DNA from: Dallia pectoralis | Taxonomy: Eukaryota; Chordata; Actinopteri; Esociformes; Umbridae | Direction of reading: 5' to 3' | Assembly (NCBI GenBank): GCA_029465975.1 | Contig: CM055753.1 | Coordinates: forward strand, 5,474,133-5,538,132 | Length of the DNA: 64,000 bases | Part shown: piece by piece, positions 9,001 to 23,300 of the stretch | Numbering within the stretch: the stretch's first letter is position 1 | Layout: each line of letters opens with the position of its first letter | The notes under the pieces: model-generated | What the model was told of the DNA's origin: nothing | The model's input: the letters and a program-made list of their open reading frames with translations, nothing else | Databases searched by the model: none | Position numbers and translations under genes: made by a program

Positions 9001-12000
9001 AAAGCAAAAAGAAAGAGAGAAGAAATGCCAGGCTATTAGGACAGATACATGAGAGGATAAGATAGAGATAAGATAGTGGTTGAGCAGATACTTCCCAGCT
9101 GAAACTGAAACCCTATAGTTCAACTGGAGACAATTGAGTAAAGGACCTAAAGGGTTTGGGGGTGCAGTCAAATTGCACTCAATAACTGACTGACAATTGC
9201 CCTGAAACTATTAATTAGTCGCCTTAGCGCCAACCAGTGCGAGGTACTGGCATACTTTCCCGGTGTAGCCTCACACTGTTGGTAACATTTCAACAACAGC
9301 TGATCCACCGTGGAATAACGCAGGGGCCGAACAAAATGACAGTCGCCACAACTTGCCTCTGAGCTTGTCTCCTTCTCACCATGTGGTGGCGTTATCCTTG
9401 AGTCTCCCGTGGGCTTCACATAGGCCAACAATCCTATGAAATGACTCAACGGGATGTGTCAGTACGTCTTCAAGTTCTACGGTTTATGTACCTTCGATGC
9501 AATTATAAGAAGATCCACTTCCGATGCAGTATTGTAATTCAACGTGGCACGGGGGAACCACGATCTGCTCGACGGTTGATGAATAGCCGCGGTAAAAGGG
9601 TCATTTGAACCGAGACTCCGGGGGTGGGGGGGTTTGGGGGAGGCACTGTCATTCCAATCAAACAAAGTGGATATTTATTGATTTTTATCTCGACATAGTG
9701 TGAAAGACACAAAAAAAAGAAAAGTCTAAATGTAGACACGTTCGGCTAGAGGGCAAATAGGATGCTCGTTCTGTCGCTCTGTTTCTATTGTTTTTCCGCC
9801 GGAATTCCTCTGACCTTTTGGCCACACCTTTTGATTGAGTTATTGCTCAGTGTGTGGTTTAGCGGATTCATTCACTCTGAGATGTAAAACAAACACACAC
9901 GCACGTGCGCACGAGAAACAACAGCGCATATAACCGCATGCATGACGAAGCTCTGAAGACGTTCCCATTTCGAATCGTCATGGATGAAAACCCAGTACAG
10001 CTACTTATTTTCTCTCCAGCCCACTGAACTCTACACAACTCCGAAACATCAACCGTCTGCCTGGAGAGAGAACGAAAGGAAACTTCATTTCCTTTAACTG
10101 AATCAGAAGGAAAGGAAGAAACAGCCGATTTGATAGATGAAATATGCATCAGCGAGGCTGTCAGCGAACACAACCGCGCGCGCGCGCACACGAACACACA
10201 CACACGTGCACACACACGCAAAGAAACGCCGACGCATAGCGTGATGCTTCATTGGAAAAGCCATAGTGAAAACTGCTCGGCTGGGCACTGCGTGCTATTG
10301 TCTTTGTCCACCTTTTGAACCGAGGATAATGGAGCGAGAGACGGAGGCAGACAGAGACGGGGGGGTGGGGGGTATCAGGACGACGGAGGCAAGAGACTGA
10401 GACGACGCGCAGCCATTCACAACCCGCAAACCAGAGCAGATGCTACGGCTAACGTATTTCAGCAGACCGCCTACCTCTCTCGCCCCCTCCCTCTCTCCCT
10501 CCCTGAGCCAGGCCCCGTCGTGGTCTCCCTATTACTCGGGATAGATTGAATACGGGACTCCATCCATCTGCAGCCATATGGGCTCTGCTGTAGGGAACCG
10601 AGTCGCTGCGCGGCCAGCGCCTCCGTCATCACTTAGAGGTTAACTGCCGTTTAGACGGCACCAGCCGTAGAACACGCCGCCGCGCGCGAACTTATGGCGC
10701 CTCTGCGCGTCGCTAAACAAACTGCACGGTATATAAATGTACAGACATGACTGGGAGAGCGCGAGAAACAGGGGTACAGGGTCCGCGCGAGGGACTAGCG
10801 ATTAGCATAGCACACGTCAGGCTGACATGTAGAAAGAAAGAGAAGAGAGAGAGCGAGCGAGCGAGGAGGGGAAAGGCTGGGCGAGAGAAATGAGGAGATC
10901 GTAAGAGACCGATTGTCACAGAGTAGGTAGGTGTTTAATAAAGACCACTCGCGAGACCGATACTCTCGTCAGATTGGGAACGATCAGGGAAATGAAATAG
11001 CAATATGTGCGTGGGCGCGCGTGTATATTATCCGAGCGTGTTGGCGCGTGCGCAGCAGAGTTCTGTCCGGTATCCATTCGTCTGTTCGTCCGTTCGCTGG
11101 CCCGGCTCGTCTGCGAACACTGACTTTCCAAAACAGAAAGTCACACTTATTAGCGTCGACGGCGTTGAGCGATGATAGGTTGCCCGTGTCGTTAGTGAAC
11201 ACATGGCGTCAGGTCTGTTTCCGTGCCTCGCTTTATCTGCGGCGGTTAATGGACCGGAGAAATCTGTTTATGGGGATATAAAAAAATGGTTCGATAATTT
11301 AATTGGCAAACTATGAATAAATGTATGACTTTGGTTTAAAAGGTTTCCGATTATTTAGACAGCGGCACTGAAATGGACACAACATCTGCACTAGCCCGCA
11401 TAACATAATCTCCCAAACAGCCTTTCCAGCGTGGCAGATACACACCCAGTCCCAAACCAACCGCTAGCTTCCATCCCTGCAATTCTCAAACATCCTCCGG
11501 GTCTAGATTAATTTAAGTCATGTTTTCGACAGGCTAGGGAACATATCCGCCATTAATGCTTACACCTATCCAAGCGTTTTAGCTGAACTCCCGGCGGATC
11601 ACTACAGGCAGGAGAGGCTAGGTAACCATTTGACCGGAGGGCATCCCTAATTCCACATCATACCCATAATGCACCGTGGACTTTGTCAGAATGAAAATAG
11701 GGTGCAATCAGGACACGGGACGACATATCGACCAAACAAACACACACACATACACACCGCTAGGGTACCGCGGGGAGCGTAAACACAGACACACACCGCT
11801 AGGGTACCGCGGGGAGCGTAAACACAGACACACACCGCTAGGGTACCGCGGGGAGCGTAAACACAGACACACACCGCTAGGGTACCGCAGGGAGCGTAAA
11901 CACAGACACACACCGCTAGGGTACCGCGGGGAGCGTAAACACAGACACACACCTCTAGGGTACCGCGGGGAGCGTAAACACAGACACACACCGCTAGGGT

Positions 12001-12740
12001 ACCGCGGGGAGCGTAAACACAGACACACACCGCTAGGGTACCGCAGGGAGCGTAAACACAGACACACACCGCTAGGGTACCGCGGGGAGCGTAAACACAG
12101 ACACACACCTCTAGGGTACCGCGGGGAGCGTAAACACAACGACGTCACAGAGGCAAAGGCCAACGCTGGGGACGGGTTTGTACCGAGGAGGTCAGAGGAT
12201 GGAAAGAGGTCAAAGGTCAAGGGGGGGGGTCGGTTGTTTCGGCATTGGTGAGCATGCTTACGTTGACTCTCTTTGTATACCAGGGACGTCCTGCGCGCTA
12301 ACGACGCCTCTGTTTGCCTCTGCGGTGGGGGAGGGGGCACCTGTGAGGTGGAACGTCTCGGTGGTTAGTGGGGTGTTAAGGGGGGGTACATGGGCCGAGC
12401 CTGTGTAAAAGCAATGCAGTGTTATTGTGGTTAGTCAATCTGTCGTTGATCCTTTTGCGACATGGAACTCGTTCCGACGGATTCCTGTCACATCCACTCG
12501 CGTCGTCCTTATTCAAACCAAGTCGTCTCATCGTCTTGTCTGACAACTTTATTTCCTGAGTAAATTGCGAGGCATCTATCCACTCATCTCAACCGTTCGC
12601 TTTTTTCACAGCGGTTCCCGCCCCCGTAGTTCGAGACGAGTACACGTTTAAACACCCGCTCAGCGTTCAATGGTAATCTGGTTATGTACTTAACATTGTT
12701 TTTTAATAAAGTTAAAGCACTTCAATCCCCTAGCGCGGAG

Positions 12741-12799
<59 letters not shown>

Positions 12800-15700
12800 T
12801 TCTTTTCATGACAGGATAATGTGATGTAATTATATGTATCCCAGTTAATTACAGTACTCATGCTAACGTCTGGACTGAGCATAGCGAGTGAATGCCGGTT
12901 GAGAGGGTGAAAGCAGCCCCCAGATGTCCCGGGGCACACACACACACACACGCACACACACCTCCCAGATGTCCCGGGGCACACACATGCAGATATCACA
13001 GTGATTATCAAACATTTATGTTATTACCACAGCTGTAATTATAGACTCAGAAACTTTATTCATGTCATGTAGCAGCGCAAGCTCACCAATACACAAGGAC
13101 ACAGAGACACACAGACTTAGTTTACACATGCAAAGACAGAGAAACGAAGGGCACGCGCGAACGAGCGGTTTAGAACTGTAACGGTGACATGCTGCTGGTT
13201 CTGTCAAAGGGCTGATGTAAAGCCTCTAATCAGGGCGTTGTCTTTTATCACTCTGTTGTCACATGGTATGAATGCAGTGAGAAGATGAATGAGACGCATC
13301 CACCTGTGTGTGTGTGTGTGTGTGTGGGGGGGCAATGTGTGTGTGTGTATGTGTGTGGTAGGGCAGTGTGTGTGTGTGTGTGTGTGTGGTAGGGCAGTGT
13401 GTGTGTGTGTGTGTGTGTGGGAGGGCAGTGTGTGTGTGTGGGAGGGCAGTGTGTGTATGTGTGTGTGGTAGGGCAGTGTGTGGTAGGGCAGTGTGTGTGT
13501 GTGGTAGGGCAGTGTGTGTGTGTGTGTGTGTGTGTGTGGGGGAGGGCAGTTTGTGTGTGTGCGTGTGCTTCTGCATGACTACTTCTCAAACCTCAACTGT
13601 TTGTATGTGTGTTTTTCCGTTTGCTTCCTGCAGGACCCGTTTACGTTGCCTTCAGTTTGTCGCCATTCTTTTTGTCCCCTCAGTTCTGCGGTTATTTTGT
13701 CCTTGTCACTGCAACTCGCAGTGAACCGGAGAGCGTCCAGGACTGAGAGGTGAATCGGTATAAACTGCAGTGCCAGAGACAACTGGCCAAACTGCATACA
13801 CTCTATATACAGTTCTGTACAGAATGGCCCTGTGCCGACGATTAGGACACCGGCGTATTTCTATATAAAATAACTAAACGGCATTTCAGATATCCTGGTA
13901 TTTTACCAGACTTGGCCGAGAACCGCACTGCACAGAATCATCACAAGTGACTTGTACACGGGCAAACATATGTTTGGCTGCGTATTCCGCTGCCCGCTGA
14001 TAATGTGAGAGAGAGCTGGGCAGCGATCCTGGAATGCTTGATCAAGATGTAAAGGAAATGAAAAATGAAAGCCCGGGCTACGGTTCTGGCTCGGGGATTA
14101 TGACAGGTGTCAGAATATGTGCGTGACAGTGTGCGATTGTGTATACTACTGCGCATTATTAATGTGTGTCTGTGGCCTGGTGTGTGTCTGTGTGTCTGTG
14201 ACAGCTTTAAGCGCCTATCGTTTCCAGAGAAAATCTGAGGTAAACTAGCGGACTGCAGATTCTGATGTGGGAGCACGTCTATCAAGGCCAAATAACTCAT
14301 CACTGCCTGATGTGCCATTCCACAGATACTGGAGATGAGCTGTAAATGCGTGCGCGTGTGTGTGTGTAGAGTTTTCAAATCATGATGACATAAGCTCTCT
14401 GAAGGTCAGAGCACAGCCTCCTTAGCGCTGTGCTAATGGCATATGAATCACAGACAGCCCTCAACACAAGCTCACACAGACGCGAACACATTGACGTACA
14501 AGCACAACACACACACGCGCACACGGATGAAAAGGTGACATTACACCACCATTACATCACCTAATCTTCATTATCTTGGTATAAAATGATGACAACATAT
14601 TTACGAGGAAGTTGATTCACTCCAGCACGCAAAAAAACAACAGAATATAGGTAAAACATTTGCAACGTTCAACTTAAAATTAAAGACGTTAAATGAAAGG
14701 TTTAGTCAAGGTTAGCGATGAATAATGGGGCACAAACGAGTTAATCACATTTTTAAGTGACATAATTAGCAGGCATTTGAAGAGTTGTGCACGAAAACAA
14801 ATGTGTGATCCAATAGTTTGAAGATATCTAGTTGTGCAGCTGTGTTATGCTAGGACCAGATCAGATTTGCATTGTGCCAACATTCAGTTCGAAGGGTTGG
14901 GGTGAACTAACTACGAACATCACCTCAAAAATCTGGAGCACAAATTACATTGACGTGACAACACTGAATGCCCTTACAAAAACGGTCCCAGTGGATCCAG
15001 CAGGGTGGGAAATAAGCTGTGCCCAGTGTGGGGAGGGGGAGTGTGTAGTGATTGGCGAGGAGGGCCGCTTTGCCTGTTTCCCACTCGGAGCGGTGGGTCA
15101 GACTCTTACCTTGAAAGTGGACATGGCGGGATCCCTGCTATACCTGTCTATGGTGTGCAACTTGGTGCTGGAGTGGTTGAGCTCATGGTAGAGCTCAGAG
15201 TGTCTTTTGCGAGTGTGCATCACTTTCTGGAAAGGGAAAGGAAGGCACAACAAAAATGAACAGAATAAGAAAATAAAAGCTGAAGAGGCACGGGTGGGAA
15301 GGAGTTGGGGAAAGGACCGGCTGACCAGGTGGACGCGGCCGGGGGACTGAGAGCGATGACAGCCACGGCGAAGGGAGAGCGTGGATTAAAAGTATAAAAG
15401 CGTTGCCCTGACTGCTTTAAGTTACCCTGGATACGAGCGTCTGATAAACGACTTAATCGTGAAGTGTAACAGCTCATTCTGAGTTCTTACCTCTTTTCCA
15501 GTCTCAGTTTGGGTCGGTCTCCATTTCAGGTTTCGTTTCCTATGGTGTGTCCTTTTGTTTGCTCTGAATAAATATAAGCTAAGCATGCTGTGATAATGTT
15601 AGCGTTTAAAGTTAACCAGCTAGTTATCCATTAGCCAGCTACCGCAATGACCGGTAAGCAAAGAACTGAGATCAGTTGAGCATCACAGACTCCTGAACCT

Positions 15701-17314
15701 GAACCATTCAGCTGGTAAAGAAGCGTCTGACCCATTTATATAACAGCAACAACATCCTATTACAAGTGGAAGTCACTGACAGGAAAAATATCATGTCACG
15801 GAAACTCGCTCTCGGCGCTAATGCCTAGTGCTTTAGCCGTAGTGCAACAGCTAATGGACAAGGCTACTCTGTGGGTGAATAGAGACACAGGGGTCAGAGG
15901 GCAACACTCAGACACTTTGGCCAAGGTCAGCTGGGACCGCTGCCACCTATTACCACAGCCTGTACTCTTTGTCTGTCCGTCAGTTCTCCGAGTCTAACAT
16001 AATAAGTTGAGTCACTGTAGCGGCGGGGTTATGCCCTGACACTCTGCAAACGCCTCTATCTCACTGTCACTCCACGCTTACCTTTTCATTCACGCGGTCT
16101 TCCGCTCTTATTGCCATGACTGATTTTCGTTTTTTTCGGTTGTGGCTTGGCTTCATAATCTGCCTCAAATGTTTTTTTCTTTTTTCTTAGATACTCACAA
16201 GTGAAAGTCAGCCATTTTGAGGAAAATGTGATGTAGTTTTGGAGACTTTGCCAGACAAGAAGGGTTATAAGCTTTGTGTGAAACTTGCCTTTAGGCATCA
16301 GCAGTTGCTCTTGGGTAACCTACAGCGGGTTATCATACTGTAGCGTAGCACACAGCCTGTTGTTGTAACATAACCTGTTGTTGTAGCGTAGCGCTAGCCT
16401 GTTGTTGTATTGCAGCCTATTGTTGTAGCGTAGCCTGTTGTTGTATTGCAGCCTGCTGTTGTAGCGTAGTGCTAGCCTTTTGTTGTAGCGCTAGCCTGTT
16501 GTTTTAACGTAGCCTGTTGTTGTAACGTAGCCTGTTGTTGTAACGTAGCCTGTTGTTGTAACATAGCATGATGTTGCAGTGCTAGCCTGTTGTTCTAAAC
16601 GTAGCCGGTTGTTGTAGCGTAGCCTGTTGTTGTAACATAGCCTGTTGTTGTAACATAGCCTGTTGTTGTAACATAGCCTGTTGTTGTAACATAGCCTGTT
16701 GTTGCAACATAGCCTGTTGTTGTAGCGTAGCGCTAGCCTGTTAGTGGTGCAACATCACACATACCGCAGCGCAATAAGGAAACCGGCTTCAGCAGTGGAA
16801 AGCAAATCTCCAGTCTATACGAAGTAAGAAGGTGAGAGGACAGGCCAATTGTCATTAATTTGGGTGACAGGGGACAGGGTGGGCTGAGACTGGAGATTTG
16901 CAACATTCCCAGGCCCTTTTCATTCCATGTAGCCATTATCACGCTCTGACACACTCGCAAACACAAACATGTGATTACCCTGGAAACACACATCCGACCC
17001 AACTGTCATAACGGACTCGCTGTCAGTCACTGTAATTCAGCAATCAATTAATCGCATTCTTGTCAATCACTTTTTTATTCATCCAATCAATGCATGACGC
17101 ACCAGTCAATCGCTCTCTAATTAATCCAGTCAAAGCGCTCTACTGTGCCATCTTTTCTTCAACTAGGACTAATGCACCCCATCGCATTTTCCGTTCAGAT
17201 TGAAATTACTGACCGATTCCAATGAAGACAAAAGCAGATGACGTTTGACTCCTCTAGTATAACTGTTGGCACATTTCCAATATGCTGTATTAAATATATT
17301 AATATATATATATA

Positions 17315-17350
<36 letters not shown>

Positions 17351-20300
17351 CGGCGTGCCTAAAGTCCTTGTTGTAGAAGCAGGCCCAAACTATGCATGGA
17401 CAGTGTACCAAGTCATTAGCAAGGAAGGTATAGGTGCAATGGGGAAAGTGGTTTGGCGATGCCTCTCCCACGCGTTGCGTGAATCTGGATGAAGCAGAGA
17501 GAAGCGGATAAGCTGAGGGGTTGCGGGATCTTACCTCAAAGTCCAGCTCAGAGTACCGTACTCTTTTCCTCTGAGGGAGGAGAGGGGTAGCAGGAGGAAA
17601 GAACATACGATCAATGTGTGAAGATTCCCCGTACGCTGAACGCCAGCAGGGACAAACACGCTCACGGACACACACACACAGGCGCGCGCACACGTAAAAA
17701 GATGGAAGCCTGAAGTCGCCATGCTTACACAAAACGCACAGACACAAACACAACACACACACGTAAACACACACACATAAACACACACACAACACACACA
17801 ACACACACACACACACAAACACAAACAGACACACACACACACACACACACACAGTCCAGCGGTAAGAAAATGTGATTCCAACGGCAACGTTTTTTTTGGG
17901 GGGGGGGGAACGTTAAACGAAACCATGTCAGATTCATTCCCAGTGGCAAACTATTTGGAATAAACATGTTCACTGGATTAAGGGGGTGTACTGAGATAAT
18001 AAAAAAATACATTAAAAAAGATTAGAGTTCACCGTGGCTAACAGGCTTTACTCTGTTGAAGTCAAATTGATCCAGACGCTAATGTTATTTCGCTCAGCGG
18101 TCTTTCATGCCGTTCCCGGCGTCACACCACTCTGCTTAGTGGAAGGCTGTACCTACACTAAGAGACGTTGTCCACTTATAAGAGACACATCCCTCTGCCT
18201 GTGTCTAACCCTGACCTTGTAGACTCTGAAATGCTGTACATTACACCACTGAGGAGATGGGCCCCAGAGGTAGCAAAAAGCCCCGGTGTAGCTTTTACAA
18301 GCTGGACTAGCTGCCTGAGGCGGCCAAAGGTAGTGTGCACGACATAGTGAATAAGGTGTTACTTGACTGGGGTGTGTTCATGTATAATGAGGACACAGGA
18401 GGGACCAATGACATGTAAAGATCCCAAGTCCAACATGGTGTGCGCACACACACACACACACACACACACACCTTCCAGTTATAGACACACTATCGTTAGC
18501 CTACATCAGGTGTATCCCTAAAAATATACGGCGTGTCTGTACTAAAGAAATATTCACAGATGACACAGCACATCACAGCACCTCCAAAGAAATAGCTAAA
18601 CGAGGGCGGGGGGTGTGTGTGTGTGTGTGTGGGGGGGGAATGCCATGGTCTGTTTTCTCCCCTTTTATCATCTCCTCGTGTCCTACACCCTCAGCTCTAT
18701 CTTATTATACATTCCCTACCTCCTCAGTGGCAAACTTCTTAACGGAGATTTCTATGACTTGTATTAGCTTTGGCGTTACGGTTCTACAGACTAGGCCTTC
18801 CTGCCAAGTATCAAAACGTACAATCTCAAATGTAATCTAGTCAATTTCAGTCCTCTCACGAACCATCGTCACGTTTGAGTTTGATTTGAACGAGCTCAGT
18901 CTTGAGAGGTCCCTTTTCCTCGTTTCAAATTATCTACACACACGCAGAACGAAAGAAATATCTTGACCCAATGAAGGGAATCGAGTAACGTGTGATGCAC
19001 GATGGATACATTCCAAAGGCAGGGAAGTTACTGTAAGAGAAACGCTTCCTAAAAGACACTCACTGTAGCACAAGGACAACCCAGAGGTCCCCGTTGTCTC
19101 TATGCAGGGCAAAGCATTCCTGTTTTACATGGCAAAACCCGCGGAAGACGAAGTGGACAGAAAACAACTATAAAATGTCTCCACCGCTGAGCCATTGATA
19201 AAAAAATGTGATAACATCACGCCGCTTCCCGGTCGACACGCTAGACTTCACTGAAATGTACAAGTGTGTAAGGGATTCTGCCTGAGTAGCTATGAATGAG
19301 TAAGATGTGAGAAGAGAGAGATGTGTGTGAGCGTGAATGGCGTGTGTGTGTGTGTGTGTGTGTAATTAAAAAGGCTAATAGTCTTTTCATTCTGTCCCTC
19401 TCACCCCATCTGTTCTGCCTCCCTGTAGACCTGTAGGGTGATTATAGATGTGTGTGTGTGTGTCAGAGTGTGTGTGTGTGTGTGGCAGAGTGTGTGTGTA
19501 ATGAGTAATAACGTAGGAACCGCATTGCGTTCTCATGCATCAGTACACAGTATTCCCAGGAAGTATATATACAGGAAGGGCCATGTGTTAATGACACTAT
19601 CCTGTGTTCTTCATACAATCATCTCTCTATCCCCCCCCCCATTTGTCACTGTCTGTCTCCTCTTTCTTTTATCCCTTCTTTCTTTCCCTCCGTTAACATT
19701 TCCGTCTGTACCGTAGTCGCTCTCTCAAGTAGTCTTTTTTCCGACCTAACCTGCGATGAGCGGACTCTATTTCCTACTCTAGATTTCCGCCTGCCTCCCC
19801 TTCTCTCAACATCCATCAGTTGACAATGTCACTCCATTCCTCTTCGTTCCTTCTCCTAAAAGCTCAGAGACCCCCCACTGTGGCGCTGCCCAGGAGGGAC
19901 ACATTCTTTAGCACCACGGTCTACTCATCACACTGTATCGTTCCCCTTCTGCCCCCCCCCTCTCTCCCCCCCTCTCTGTTTACCTCCAGAGAGCCACCAG
20001 AGTGGCTGGCGTTGGCGTTGGTGCTGCCCAGGTTCCGCGGCAGGGTCCGGGTCCGCTCCACGGCGGCGCCCCCTCCGGTCAGGATCTGCCTCACCGACGG
20101 CCTCTGGCCGGGCTTCAGCTGCAGGGAGTGTCCATAGCCGTGCACGTGGCTCCCGTGGGTGTGCACGTGAGCGCCCGGAGCGTGCACGTGGCCCTGGGCG
20201 CTGTGACCGCCGTGGGCGGGGAGCTGCTTGAGCGTCCCGTAGGAGCGGTTCACGCTCATGTTCATGTTGTGGTCGCCGGGGGAGACGAAGTCGGCCGGGT

Positions 20301-23300
20301 AGGCCTCGCTCTCCGCGGGGTGAAGGGTCAAAGGTGAAGGGGGCGGGGGAAAGGGCGGGTCATCCACGGCGATGTTCAGGGGCTTGTCCTCGCCACCCAG
20401 GCCCAACCCCGGCGGCGGCGGAGGTTTTAGACTGACCGTCCTGCGGGGTAACACCATATAGTCTCCCTCCACCCCGGATCCGTCCTGGGCGTTGGGAGCA
20501 GGGGGAGGTCGTACCCAGCCGATCCCACTCTCTGTGCACAGGTAGACGGGGGCCGTGCCCTGCTGCCTCTGGTGCTCCAGGTTCACGTCCTTCTTCACCG
20601 GGGTGTCGCTCAGCTCGTTCAGGACGCCCAGTTGAGGCACCTGCACGGCGGAACGGGGGAATCCCGGGTTATTAGGGAACCCGAAGGAACCGCGCTGGTT
20701 CCGCTACGCAGATAACAGCTGTTTATTGTTGATGGTCTCGTGGTTCCATTTACAGTAAACAAAAAAGTGATCATGTCTAAACAGCCTCAGAAGGCAGCAG
20801 GAGCTCACTATAGGATAGCAAAGATACAGGACCACAGGACAGATACAGGACCACAGGACAGATACAGGACCACAGGACAGATACAGGACCACAGGACAGA
20901 TACAGGACCGATACAGGACAGATACAGGACAGATACAGGACAGATGCAGGACAGATACCGGACAGATACAGGACCACAGGACAGATACAGGACAGATACA
21001 GGACAGATACAGGACCACATGACAGATACAGGACAGATACAGGACCACATGACAGATACAGGACAGATACAGGACCACATGACAGATACAGGACAGATAC
21101 AGGACCACATGACAGATACAGGACAGATACAGGACAGATACAGGACCACATGACAGATACAGGACAGATACAGGACAGATACAGGACCGATACAGGACCG
21201 ATACAGGACAGATACAGGACCACAGGACAGATACAGGACAGATACAGGACAGATACAGGACCACATGACAGATACAGGACAGATACAGGACCACATGACA
21301 GATACAGGACAGATACAGGACAGATACAGGACCACATGACAGATACAGGACAGATACAGGACCGATACAGGACCGATACAGGACCGATACAGGACCACAG
21401 GACAGATACAGGACCACAGGACAGATACAGGACCGATACAGGAGAGATACAAGACAGATACAGGACAGATACAGGACCACAGGACCGATACAGGACAGAT
21501 ACAGGACCACAGGACAGATACAGGACCGATACAGGAGAGATACAGGACAGATACAGGACCACAGGACCGATACAGGACAGATACAGGACAGATACAGGAC
21601 AGATACCGGACAGATACCGGACAGATACCGGACAGATACAGGACCACAGGACAGATACAGGACAGATACAGGACCACAGGACCGATACAGGACAGATACA
21701 GGACAGATACAGGACAGATACCGGACAGATACCGGACAGATACCGGACAGATACAGGACCACAGGACAGATACAGGACAGATACAGGACCACAGGACAGA
21801 TACAGGACCACAGGACCAATACAGGACAGATACAGGACAGATACAGGACAGATACAGGACAGATACCGGACCACAGGACCACAGGACAGATACAGGACCA
21901 CAGGACAGATACAGGACCACAGGACAGATACAGGACCACAGGACAGATACAGGACCACAGGACAGATACAGGACCACAGGACAGATACAGGACAGGTACA
22001 GGACCACAGGACAGATACAGGACAGATACAGGACCACAGGACAGATACAGGAAAGATACAGGACCACAGGACAGATACAGGACAGATACAGGACAGCATC
22101 TACCTTTTGAACATAATCGGAATATACAGCAATAACAATTTGTTCGTGTTTGAGTAATAAATCCTGATTTTTTTCTTGAATCAATTTTAATGAAATTAAT
22201 GGTTAAATTCACATGAATCTTTCACACCATTTCTGTTCATGTTTACCTAGGGTGCCAATAATACTGGAGGCTGCCTTGAGAAATTCTTCAATATCAAACA
22301 TTGTTTTTGCATATTTTAAGCATATAAATTTGAAATATATTTGAATACCGGGTTGATGTGCTAACCAAGGGTAAATAGTAGCTTTTAAAGGAGGCTATTG
22401 CTAGTGAGGTTTGTTGGCTATAGTGGAAAATGGACATACATTAATTCCAAACTGTAATACACACACCCACCCAACCAATTCACTCATCCCATCCATCATA
22501 CACCCACCCAACCAATTCACTCATCCCATCCATCACACACCCACCCAACCAATCCACTCATCCATCACACACACACACACCCAACCAATCCACTCATCCA
22601 TCACACACACACACACCCAACCAATCCACTCATCCCATCCATCAAACACACACCCACCCAACCAATTCACTCATCCCATCCATCATACACCCACCCAACC
22701 AATTCACTCATCCCATCCATCACACACCCACCCAACCAATCCACTCATCCATCACACACACACACACCCAACCAATCCACTCATCCCATCCATCATACAC
22801 CCACCCAAACAATCCACTCACCCATCATCCCATCCATCAAACACACACCCACCCAACCCATCCATTCGTGAGCCCCTCACCTGGACTAGCAGGTTAGGAG
22901 GTGGTATGTTTCCAGGGAGGAAGTTGACCCCCACTCCGCCCTCTTGATGAGTTGCCAGCTTAGGGTCATCCTCTTCATCAAGAGAGATGCGGGAGAGGGT
23001 CCCAGTGATGGTTGCCGGGTTACAGGTGTTCACCTCCTTAAATATGACTGAAAGGGAGAAGAGAAGGGGAGGAGAGAGGGGAAGAAAACAGCGGGATTGA
23101 GGGGGTGGGGGAAAGGACAGGAAGTTGGCATAGAGAGGTAATGGAGAGCCGATGAAATTGCCGGTACATCGCAAACAAGTTAGCCTCCCACATTTATGTA
23201 AAATAGAATTTAATCAATACAAACTTGACAAAACGCAGTTGCATTAATAAAATAACGTCTGGCATTTGGCTGTTGGCAGAATGACAAAAAAACTCTCCAG

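Larger units (their letters stand above)
6034..15109. other. adgrb2 intron, 9.1 kb
   Basis: Separates the KVMHTRKRH and REKRWS exons. No further exon with family similarity was seen. It contains the minisatellites at 7847-8075 and 11756-12137, several CA/GT runs, a CpG-rich segment at about 10340-11250 with a TATA-like TATATAAA at 10730-10737, and G-rich runs near 9620 and 10360. Small open frames inside it have no recognisable motif. Confidence 0.75.
15227..17534. other. adgrb2 intron, 2.3 kb
   Basis: No exon seen. Contains the 18-bp minisatellite at 16360-16740 and an AT microsatellite at about 17293-17348. Confidence 0.75.

Noticed and set aside
9168..9449. 93-codon minus frame
   Set aside because: No recognisable domain, no splice or promoter context; a frame of this length is expected by chance in 64 kb.
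11676..12340. Frames of 140 to 210 codons over the GC-rich array
   Set aside because: 39-bp repeat in frame on both strands, no conserved domain.
14832..15259. Plus-strand frames overlapping an adgrb2 exon
   Set aside because: They are antisense shadows of the exon at 15110-15226 with no motif of their own.
20002..20337. Plus-strand 111-codon frame
   Set aside because: Antisense of the GC-rich adgrb2 tail exon.
20704..22212. Long frames on both strands with CPVSVLYLSCG or DRYRTDTGQ repeats
   Set aside because: Repeat-driven frames within an adgrb2 intron; the array consists of 11- and 8-bp units with no gene-like features.
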